From Verrucomicrobiales bacterium (GTDB lineage Bacteria > Verrucomicrobiota > Verrucomicrobiia > Limisphaerales > UBA1100), in NCBI GenBank assembly GCA_002724615.1, contig PBPF01000173.1:1-7238 (forward strand): 7,238 nucleotides of DNA. The letters are read 5' to 3'. The notes under the pieces are model-generated. The model worked only from the letters and a program-made list of their open reading frames with translations. It searched no databases and had not been told where the DNA came from. The translations under genes were made by a program, and so were the position numbers. Shown one piece after another: positions 1 to 5,465 of this stretch. The first letter of the stretch is position 1. Every line of letters starts with the position of its first letter.

Positions 1-500
1 GTCCATGCCAGCCGAAACTCGGTGGGCGTCAGGGTGATCTCATCGCCATCGAGAGTCGCCCGATGATTGAGGCGGTCGATCTCAAGACCATCACGTACCA
101 CCACATCTGCTTCCAGCAAGCCCAACGACGGCCTCCTCAACAACGCCATGATCCGCTGGATGAGTGGCTTGAGCTTGAAGGGCTTGACGACGTAATCGTC
201 GGCCCCCATGTGAAACCCCACGATCTCATCGATCTCATCTCCCTTGGCCGTCAGCATGAGGATCCTGATGTGTTGCGTAGTCGTGTCAGCTCGCAGACGC
301 CGGCACACCTCGAGTCCATCGATCCTCGGAAGCATCAGGTCAAGAACAACCAGGTCGGGAAGCAATGACCGGGCCCGTTGGAGCCCCTCCTGCCCATCCA
401 GGGCCGTCTCGACCTCAAAGCCCTCGCGGGCCAGGTTGTACGTCAGCACATCCACCAGGGATTGCTCGTCCTCGACAATCAAGATCGTCTCTCGTGGCAT
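1..500 (-). CDS. phoB: Phosphate regulon response regulator PhoB (3' end missing)
   Basis: OmpR/PhoB-family transcription factor that, once phosphorylated by PhoR, activates phosphate-starvation genes. The start is ATG at 498-500; 166 complete codons are present before the window edge, out of roughly 225-235 usual for the family. The receiver domain spans residues about 4-122: acidic pocket E10/D11, phospho-acceptor D54 in VVLDLMLP, switch threonine T84 in MLTAK, and K106 in the GADDYVVKPF motif. A linker follows, then the start of the winged-helix domain (DGDEITLTPTEFRLAW), where the sequence stops. It lies 32 bp after phoU and is the last gene of the pst operon visible. The ribosome site is weak (AGAG only four bases from the ATG), which suggests translation partly follows from phoU. 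Oddity: the usual basic residue of helix 4 is E92 and the usual Glu of helix 5 is P112. The name rests on family motifs plus context; the receiver assignment is certain. Confidence 0.95.
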   Translation of the reverse strand, partial: MPRETILIVEDEQSLVDVLTYNLAREGFEVETALDGQEGLQRARSLLPDLVVLDLMLPRIDGLEVCRRLRADTTTQHIRILMLTAKGDEIDEIVGFHMGADDYVVKPFKLKPLIQRIMALLRRPSLGLLEADVVVRDGLEIDRLNHRATLDGDEITLTPTEFRLAW

Positions 501-532
501 CGTTCTCTGGTTCTGTTGCCAGAAGTTGAGGT

Positions 533-1219
533 CTAGTCGGCAGCCTCGTTGTCTCCACCGGCGAATTGACCGCGGTGACGAATGATCTCGCCCTCGACGA
601 GGTACACCACGTCCTCGGAGATGTTCGTGGCATGATCAGCAACACGTTCGATGTGCCGGGAAGCACTGAACATGTGCAGGGCCGACGGGACGAGATGATG
701 GTCCGTACACATTTGCTGCTGCAGGTCCTGGATGATGTCGCGATTGAGATTGTCGACGTGGTCGTCATCGTCCAGAACTGTTCGAGCCAGTTCGCTGTCC
801 ATCTTCACGTACGCATCGATGCTCCGGTTGAGCATGCCGACCGAGAGGCGTGACATTTCCTTGAGCTTGTCGGGAACGACGAGTTTCGGACCGTCGAGCA
901 ATCCGCAGGCCCGTTCGGCGATGTTCACTCCGAGATCGGCAACCCGTTCGAGTTCGCCGATCAGCTTGAGCATGGTCGAGATCCGACGGAGGTCGCCTGC
1001 GACCGGTTGGTGCAGTGCGAGCACCTTGAGACACTCTTCCTCGATCTGGACATCCCACCGGTCCACCTCGTCATCGCGCTTGGTCAAGGCACGGGCTCGT
1101 TCGAGATCCGGGGCGAGCAGTTGGTCAACCGCCTCGTTGATGATCTCTTCGGCCAGGGCACACATGGACAGCAGGTCGCGGTGGAGACTCTCCAGATCCC
1201 GTGTCAGGTGGATGGTCAT
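533..1219 (-). CDS. phoU: Phosphate transport system regulatory protein PhoU
   Basis: Cytoplasmic all-helical protein of 228 residues, the usual family length. PhoU lowers Pho regulon signalling when phosphate is plentiful by linking the PstSCAB transporter to the PhoR kinase. The two-fold repeated architecture is plain: each half carries the metal-binding signature E-R-V-A-D-x-x-x-N, at residues 91-99 (ERVADLGVN) and 191-199 (ERVADHATN). Other family marks are the N-terminal LTRDLESLHRDLLSM helix and HQPVAGDLRRI at 70-80. The ATG at 1217-1219 is preceded by a strong Shine-Dalgarno AAGGAG (1228-1233 on the plus-strand coordinates, 8 nt spacing), so the start is secure. It lies 41 bp after pstB, behind a small hairpin, and 32 bp before phoB. 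The tail beyond about residue 215 is acidic and looks disordered. Confidence 0.97.
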   Translation of the reverse strand: MTIHLTRDLESLHRDLLSMCALAEEIINEAVDQLLAPDLERARALTKRDDEVDRWDVQIEEECLKVLALHQPVAGDLRRISTMLKLIGELERVADLGVNIAERACGLLDGPKLVVPDKLKEMSRLSVGMLNRSIDAYVKMDSELARTVLDDDDHVDNLNRDIIQDLQQQMCTDHHLVPSALHMFSASRHIERVADHATNISEDVVYLVEGEIIRHRGQFAGGDNEAAD

Positions 1220-1227
1220 CGGCTGCT

Positions 1228-1233
1228 CTCCTT
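1228..1233 (-). promoter_or_regulatory. Shine-Dalgarno site of phoU
   Basis: On the minus strand this reads AAGGAG, eight bases before the phoU ATG. It is the best-matched ribosome site in the operon, which fits phoU being translated independently rather than by overlap with pstB. Confidence 0.75.
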
Positions 1234-1261
1234 GGGCAGATCCTGGTTGGGCCCCCTGCCC
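1234..1261 (-). other. Possible intercistronic hairpin, pstB-phoU
   Basis: In the transcript, GGGCAG (1256-1261) can pair with CTGCCC (1234-1239), a 6-bp GC-rich stem around a 16-nt loop that itself contains GGGCCC. The stem starts at the last base of the pstB stop codon and ends directly against the phoU ribosome site. There is no U-tract, so it is not a standard terminator. It might protect an RNA end or tune phoU translation. The stem is short and could be chance. Confidence 0.3.
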
Positions 1262-2118
1262 TAGCCAAAACGCCCAGTGATGTAGTCCTCGGTTTGCTGT
1301 TCGCCTGGCCTGGTGAAGAGTTCTCGGGTCACCCCGAACTCGATCAACTTGCCTTCAAAGAAGAACGCGGTGTGATCGCTGATCCGCGCGGCCTGTTGCA
1401 TGTTGTGTGTGACGATGATGATCGTGTAGTTCTTTTTGAGTTCGAAGATCAGGTCCTCGATCCGGGCGGTCGATGCCGGGTCAAGAGCCGAGGCGGGTTC
1501 GTCCATGAGCACGACGTCGGGGCTGGTTGCCAGGGTGCGGGCGATGCACAGCCTCTGCTGTTGTCCTCCCGACAGGGCCAGGGCCGAGTCGTCGAGCCGG
1601 TCCTTGACCTCGTCCCACAACGCCGCACGCTGCAGCGAGGACTCGACGATTTCCGTCAACACCGCCTTGTTCTTCTCACCCGCCACCCTCGGCCCGTAGG
1701 CGACATTGTCGAAAATCGACTTGGGGAACGGAGTCGATTTCTGGAACACCATCCCGACTCGTTTGCGGAGCGCAACCACGTCGATCCCGCCGGCATAGAT
1801 GTCCTGCCCCTCGACCAGGACCGTCCCAGAGAGCCGCGTCCCTTCGATGATGTCGTTCATGCGGTTGAGTGTCCGCAGGTACGTGCTCTTGCCGCAGCCG
1901 GAAGGCCCAATCAGAGCCGTGACCGCTTGTTCGGGAACCTGCATCGAGACGCCAAACAACGCCTGGACGTCTCCATAAAAGAAGTCCAGATCAATCGTCT
2001 CGACCTTGACCGCCCGTTCCCTCTCGGCGACGTCGGCGACGTCCGAGAACGCGGTCGTGATATCGGCCAGGCTGGGTAGCGCCGGTGGCTCGGGACTTTG
2101 TGTCGATTCAGTTACCAC
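1261..2118 (-). CDS. pstB: Phosphate ABC transporter ATP-binding protein PstB
   Basis: Cytoplasmic ATPase that drives phosphate import through PstC/PstA. The 285-residue product has every ABC element: Walker [10 protein letters not shown] at 71-79, Q-loop Q126, signature LSGGQQQR at 182-189, Walker B VVLMDEP at 202-208 with catalytic E207, D-loop SALD at 210-213 and switch H238 in VTHNM. PstB-specific stretches include LNRMND (84-89), VGMVFQK (121-127) and the C-terminal DYITGRFG. The start is GTG at 2116-2118, chosen because AAGGGG (2124-2129) stands five bases upstream and the gene overlaps the pstA stop by 7 nt (GTGGTAA), typical of translational coupling. No other in-frame Met occurs before residue 59. 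Residues 1-37 form an acidic, Ser/Pro-rich extension before the first ABC strand ([13 protein letters not shown]), longer than in E. coli PstB. Confidence 0.98.
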   Translation of the reverse strand: MVTESTQSPEPPALPSLADITTAFSDVADVAERERAVKVETIDLDFFYGDVQALFGVSMQVPEQAVTALIGPSGCGKSTYLRTLNRMNDIIEGTRLSGTVLVEGQDIYAGGIDVVALRKRVGMVFQKSTPFPKSIFDNVAYGPRVAGEKNKAVLTEIVESSLQRAALWDEVKDRLDDSALALSGGQQQRLCIARTLATSPDVVLMDEPASALDPASTARIEDLIFELKKNYTIIIVTHNMQQAARISDHTAFFFEGKLIEFGVTRELFTRPGEQQTEDYITGRFG

Positions 2119-3110
2119 CGTATCCCCTTGCGGTACCGATGACGGATCAGGATGGCCGTGCCGTTGAGCACCAGGAGGACAATCAGGAGGACGAGAATAC
2201 CAGCGGCAGCCACGTGCTGGTATTCCACCTTCGGCCGGGACACCCAGTTGAAGATCTGGATGGGCAACGCCGTGAAGGTGTCGTACGGAGCATCCAGAAC
2301 CCCCTGGGGGTCGCGGATCACATCGATCGGCGTCTCAATCCCCCCCGGCGTGAACGCGACGTAGGTCAAAGCCCCAATCATCACCAGCGGCGCCGTCTCG
2401 CCAATGGCACGTGAGAGGGCAAGAATGATCCCGGTCAGGATCCCCGGTGCGGCTGCCGGCAACACCTGGAGGCGGATTGTCTGCCAGCGTGATGCACCGA
2501 GCGCGATCGAAGCATTGCGAATCGACCCCGGAATGGCCCGCAATGCCTCCTGTGCAGCAACGATGACCACCGGGAGAATCAGCAGAGTGAGGGTCAGCGC
2601 ACCTGAGAGCACCGTGCGTCCAAACGGGATGGGGATCTTCAATGAGGCAATGCCCAGCGAGACGACGATGACCTTGCCGTCGGGGAATGCACCGAACATG
2701 CGCACAAAGACGGTCAGTCCCAGGATGCCGTAGACGATCGACGGAACACCCGCCAGATTGGCCAGGTTGACCTGGATCAATCGGGTCAGCCAACTCCGGT
2801 CCGCGTATTCCTCGAGATACACGGCGGCCCCCACACCAATGGGTACCGAGAAGATGGCGGTCATGCCAATCAACCAAAAGCTTCCCCAGATGCCCGCCAG
2901 GATACCTGCCTCACGGGGGTGCCTTGAGTCGTAGCTGGAGACGAAATCGCCATCCAGCCATCCCCATGCCTGCACGCAGACGCCCACGAGCAGAACCACC
3001 AGCACAAGGACGCCCAGGCTGGTCGCCCCCAGGCACGCCCATTCAAACAGACGTCCCTTGCGGTGCCGGCTGGCGAGTCGTTCTGCAGTTTCCACCGCGG
3101 ACCGGTTCAC
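2112..3110 (-). CDS. pstA: Phosphate ABC transporter permease PstA
   Basis: One of the two inner-membrane channel subunits for phosphate import; 332 residues. Hydrophobic segments lie near 27-49, 70-98, 118-140, 160-187, 218-250 and 299-322, giving six membrane spans. The coupling (EAA) loop that docks on PstB covers about 188-222, with [20 protein letters not shown] and downstream VLPAAAPGI. The periplasmic region before the last span has the PstA-type pattern [13 protein letters not shown] (281-293), which separates it from PstC. The start is GTG at 3108-3110, overlapping the pstC stop by 4 nt (GTGA), with GGAGG at 3118-3122 and 7 nt spacing. The cytoplasmic N-terminus of about 25 residues is basic ([10 protein letters not shown]). 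Confidence 0.97.
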   Translation of the reverse strand: MNRSAVETAERLASRHRKGRLFEWACLGATSLGVLVLVVLLVGVCVQAWGWLDGDFVSSYDSRHPREAGILAGIWGSFWLIGMTAIFSVPIGVGAAVYLEEYADRSWLTRLIQVNLANLAGVPSIVYGILGLTVFVRMFGAFPDGKVIVVSLGIASLKIPIPFGRTVLSGALTLTLLILPVVIVAAQEALRAIPGSIRNASIALGASRWQTIRLQVLPAAAPGILTGIILALSRAIGETAPLVMIGALTYVAFTPGGIETPIDVIRDPQGVLDAPYDTFTALPIQIFNWVSRPKVEYQHVAAAGILVLLIVLLVLNGTAILIRHRYRKGIRW

Positions 3111-4096
3111 TGGTACACCTCCCGGAACCGTCGCAGAACGGCCTGCGAGAGGATGTTCATGGCCAGCGTGATCACGAACAAGGTCAACGCGACCGCGTAG
3201 AGACTCTTGTACACGATCGATCCCACCGCTGTGTCGCCGAGGGAGACATTGACGATGAAGGCCGTCATCGACTCAACACTGCGGAACGGGTTGAGCGTCA
3301 GATCGGGGGTCTGCCCGGCCGCGATCGTCACCGCCATGGTCTCACCCACCGCCCGGGCGATCGCGAGCAGAAAGGAAGCGATCACGCCAGAGAACGCGGC
3401 TGGCAACACGACCCGGAGGCTCACATCCAGCTTGGTGGACCCCAACGCGTAGGCGGCCTCGCGGAGTCCCTGCGGCACGCTCCGCAAAGCGTCCTCGCTC
3501 AACGAAGAGACCATCGGGATGATCATGATTCCGACCACGATGCCCGCACTGGCGGCATTGAAAACTCCGACATCAAGCCCCAGCCCATCCTGGAAGATCG
3601 GCCGCAAAACGTATGGGGTCACGAACACGAGTGCAAAGTAGCCATAGACCACCGTGGGGATCCCCGCGAGGACCTCAAGAACCGGCTTGACCAGGTTGCG
3701 GACTCGAGGCGAGGCGTATTCAGACAGGTAAATCGCGCTGGCCAGCCCGACTGGAAGCCCGATGCAGGCTGCGATGCCGGCAATCATCAGGGTGCCGGTC
3801 AACAACGGCAGGATACCGAAATGCTTGTCGGCAAACTGGGGTGTCCAACGCGTCTCGGTGAAGAACTCGACCAGCGAGACCTCCTGGAAGAACGCCTGGG
3901 AGTCGCCAACCCCGACGACGGCCTCGGTCACCAGAACATAGATGATCCCGATGGTGGTCCCGATCGACAACAACGCGCAACAGAAGAACACCGCCTTGAC
4001 GGCCTGTTCCTTGAGCCGGCCCAGGGTGACTCGTCCCGTGAGCGTCTGCGGAACGGATCCATCGCCGACGCTATTTCGCTGCGATGTCATGTCCAC
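3107..4096 (-). CDS. pstC: Phosphate ABC transporter permease PstC
   Basis: Partner of PstA in the phosphate channel; 329 residues from GTG at 4094-4096. An alternative start, ATG at 4088-4090, would remove two residues; an in-frame stop lies just upstream of the GTG, so nothing longer is possible. Membrane spans are near 34-57, 95-123, 140-165, 183-197, 228-260 and 295-316. The coupling loop includes [20 protein letters not shown] at 201-220, followed by [14 protein letters not shown] and the [10 protein letters not shown] motif (247-256) typical of PstC. The periplasmic part includes [20 protein letters not shown] (78-97), also a PstC mark. It follows pstS after 97 bp that contain a hairpin, and overlaps pstA by 4 nt. 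Confidence 0.97.
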   Translation of the reverse strand: MDMTSQRNSVGDGSVPQTLTGRVTLGRLKEQAVKAVFFCCALLSIGTTIGIIYVLVTEAVVGVGDSQAFFQEVSLVEFFTETRWTPQFADKHFGILPLLTGTLMIAGIAACIGLPVGLASAIYLSEYASPRVRNLVKPVLEVLAGIPTVVYGYFALVFVTPYVLRPIFQDGLGLDVGVFNAASAGIVVGIMIIPMVSSLSEDALRSVPQGLREAAYALGSTKLDVSLRVVLPAAFSGVIASFLLAIARAVGETMAVTIAAGQTPDLTLNPFRSVESMTAFIVNVSLGDTAVGSIVYKSLYAVALTLFVITLAMNILSQAVLRRFREVYQ

Positions 4097-4193
4097 ATCC
4101 CGAATCCATCAGGCACTTCCCATTCCATCAGGCCTCAATGACCAAGAACACTCGACGGGCTGAAAGGACTTGAGCCGACTCAAAGAGATCGGC
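4097..4193. other. pstS-pstC intergenic region with short direct repeat
   Basis: This stretch of about 97 bp contains no gene. It holds most of the hairpin at the pstS stop and a 10-bp direct repeat TCCATCAGGC at 4105-4114 and 4124-4133 (19 bp apart), which lies in the leader just upstream of pstC. No convincing second promoter was seen. The repeat is too short to name and may be chance. Confidence 0.4.
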
Positions 4194-4196
4194 TCA
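4171..4196 (-). terminator. Hairpin at the pstS stop codon (attenuator or RNA-end stabiliser)
   Basis: A perfect 8-bp inverted repeat, TGAGCCGA (4171-4178) and TCGGCTCA (4189-4196), encloses a 10-nt loop. In the transcript the TGA stop of pstS lies in the first arm. No U-run of the intrinsic-terminator kind follows, so full termination is unlikely. A partial terminator or a block to 3' exonucleases is more plausible, giving more PstS than PstCAB, as is common for ABC importers whose binding protein is encoded first. The inverted repeat is read directly; its function is inferred. Confidence 0.5.
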
Positions 4197-5174
4197 CTTG
4201 GCCAGTTGCGCCCTGGTCGCCGCGAGGGCGTCGGCACTGAGTTTCACGTAGCCGACTTCGCTAACCAGCTTCTGACCTTCACGGAGATAGAATTCCAGGA
4301 AGGCTTTGACGTGCGGCTTGGCCAGTGAAGCCTTGTTGACGTAGAGGAACAACGGCCGCGACAACGGCGTGTACTTCCCGTCCTCGATCGACTTCGCTTC
4401 CGGAACGACCGCCCTGGACGCATCACTTCCTTCGGCAATGCCGACAGCCTTCAGTTTGTCCTTGTTCTCCACATAGTAGGCATACCCGAAGTAGCCCAGG
4501 GAGTACTTGTCGCCGGCGATGCCCTTGACCAGGACGTTGTCGTCGGTGCTCGGCGTGTAGTCGGAACGGCTGGCTCCGCCCTCACCACAGATCACCTCCG
4601 TGAAGTAGTCGAACGTGCCCGAATCGGTGTCCGGGCCATACAGCTTGATCTCCTTCCGGGGCCAGGCCGGGTCGACGTCGCTCCAGAGCTCCACAGTGCT
4701 GTCGGGAGCCCAGATCTTCTTGAGCTGCTCGGTGGTCAGCGCCGACACGAACTCGTTCTGAGGATTGACCATCACGCTCAGTCCATCGATGGCAACCGTC
4801 AACTCAAGAAACTCAATATCGTTCTCCTGGCAGGCGTCGATTTCCTGCTGCTTGATCGGCCGCGAGGCGTCATTGATGTCGGTCTCGCCCAACACAAACT
4901 TCTTGAAGCCACCCCCTGTGCCCGAAGTGCCAACCACGACCTTGACGTCGCCATGCAACTTTCCGAATTCTTCGGCACAGGCCTGGGAGATCGGGAAGAC
5001 CGTACTCGAGCCATCAATCATGACGGTTCCGGACAAGGCTGCTCCACTCGTTGCATCCGTGCCTGCCCCGCCAACATCACCACCATCCGTGCCGGAGTCC
5101 TCGACAGAACACCCGACCATCACCAAGCACAGCATGACCGTTGCCATGACTGGAAGTCGATTCCACTTCGTCAT
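4194..5174 (-). CDS. pstS: Phosphate-binding lipoprotein PstS
   Basis: Extracytoplasmic receptor that binds inorganic phosphate and delivers it to PstC/PstA; 326 residues. The N-terminus is a lipoprotein signal: charged MTKWNR, hydrophobic core, then VMVGC with the lipidated cysteine at C22 (Met at -3 is slightly unusual). A Gly/Asp/Ser-rich linker runs to about residue 47. Phosphate-ligand motifs follow: IDGSSTVFPIS (53-63), GTSGTGGGFKKF (82-93), DASRP (102-106) and GPDTDSGTFDYF (180-191), plus SLGYFGYAYY (225-234). This pattern belongs to the DGSST-type PstS/SphX family, not the E. coli form. The ATG at 5172-5174 is chosen because AAGGGA sits six bases upstream and it places the signal peptide at the N-terminus. 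An in-frame ATG at 5238-5240 would add 22 non-hydrophobic residues that spoil the signal. It is the first gene of the operon, behind a putative Pho box. Confidence 0.96.
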   Translation of the reverse strand: MTKWNRLPVMATVMLCLVMVGCSVEDSGTDGGDVGGAGTDATSGAALSGTVMIDGSSTVFPISQACAEEFGKLHGDVKVVVGTSGTGGGFKKFVLGETDINDASRPIKQQEIDACQENDIEFLELTVAIDGLSVMVNPQNEFVSALTTEQLKKIWAPDSTVELWSDVDPAWPRKEIKLYGPDTDSGTFDYFTEVICGEGGASRSDYTPSTDDNVLVKGIAGDKYSLGYFGYAYYVENKDKLKAVGIAEGSDASRAVVPEAKSIEDGKYTPLSRPLFLYVNKASLAKPHVKAFLEFYLREGQKLVSEVGYVKLSADALAATRAQLAK

Positions 5175-5180
5175 CTCAAG

Positions 5181-5186
5181 TCCCTT
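5181..5186 (-). promoter_or_regulatory. Shine-Dalgarno site deciding the pstS start
   Basis: On the minus strand this reads AAGGGA, six bases before the ATG at 5172-5174. It supports that start over the in-frame ATG 66 bases further upstream. Confidence 0.75.
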
Positions 5187-5290
5187 TTCCGTTGGCTTCA
5201 CGACTCGTTCAACCCGGCTGTGACCCGGGAATCCTCGCATGAAGTTGATTCAGTCCCATACCGAGTGTGTTTGCTCTCAGTCAGGTGAGC

Positions 5291-5296
5291 AGGATA
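5291..5296 (-). promoter_or_regulatory. Possible -10 element of the pstS promoter
   Basis: On the minus strand this reads TATCCT, four of six matches to TATAAT, 20 bp downstream of the nearest Pho-box unit. The spacing is slightly longer than usual for a box standing in for the -35 element, so this is only the best of weak candidates. Confidence 0.25.
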
Positions 5297-5316
5297 GACG
5301 GGCTGCGTTAGGACGT

Positions 5317-5344
5317 CCTGAATCGTTTGTGAAAAAACTGTGAA
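5317..5344 (-). promoter_or_regulatory. Putative Pho box upstream of pstS (three direct repeats)
   Basis: Read toward pstS, three hexamers recur with an exact 11-bp period: TTCACA (5339-5344), TTCACA (5328-5333) and TTCAGG (5317-5322), each separated by five bases. One turn of DNA between direct repeats is how PhoB/PhoP-type dimers bind, and TT-A-CA-like hexamers with N5 spacers match the kind of Pho boxes known from Bacillus and actinobacteria. Its place upstream of the pst operon, with phoB in that operon, strengthens the reading. A further unit at 5306-5311 matches only three of six positions and is not counted. Seen: the repeats and spacing. Inferred: binding by this PhoB. Confidence 0.7.
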
Positions 5345-5399
5345 GAACGGTCTCCGTCACACGCTCTCAACAAGCATAGTCCAGCCCCCCGTTGACGCC

Positions 5400-5429
5400 C
5401 GCCAGCCAGTGTGCCAACCTTTGCTGGCG
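5400..5429 (+). other. Possible hairpin in the phoR leader
   Basis: CGCCAGC (5400-5406) can pair with GCTGGCG (5423-5429), a 7-bp GC-rich stem with a 16-nt loop, 36 bases before the phoR start. No U-tract follows. It could affect phoR translation or be chance in GC-rich DNA. Confidence 0.25.
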
Positions 5430-5465
5430 CCCCGACACGACACGTGTTTCGCGATTGCCTGAGAC

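Larger units (their letters stand above)
5175..5465. promoter_or_regulatory. Divergent pstS / phoR intergenic regulatory region
   Basis: About 291 bp without a credible gene separate the two outward-facing starts. From left to right it holds: a small CCCGG/CCGGG inverted repeat in the pstS leader (5213-5217 with 5225-5229), a possible -10 for pstS (5291-5296), a palindrome AGGACGTCCT (5310-5319), the three-unit Pho-box-like repeat (5317-5344), a possible hairpin in the phoR leader (5400-5429) and a palindrome ACACGTGT (5440-5447). The pstS leader would be over 100 nt long if transcription starts just past the Pho box. No clear sigma-70 promoter was found for phoR. Confidence 0.75.

Noticed and set aside
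1201..2079. A 292-codon open frame on the plus strand opposite pstB
   Set aside because: Antisense to an intact PstB with all ABC motifs; no family resemblance of its own.
2924..4141. A 405-codon open frame on the plus strand opposite pstC and pstA
   Set aside because: It is antisense to two clearly conserved permease genes, its translation is rich in Arg, Asp, Gly and Pro with no recognisable domain, and it has no convincing ribosome site. It follows from third-position GC bias.
5175..5240. A longer pstS starting at the ATG at 5238-5240
   Set aside because: The extra 22 residues are polar and would bury the lipoprotein signal; a good Shine-Dalgarno site serves the ATG at 5172-5174 instead.
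5392..5420. TTGACG at 5392-5397 as a -35 element for phoR
   Set aside because: The hexamer is good, but at 17 bp spacing the -10 position reads CAACCT, only two of six matches, so I do not call it a promoter.
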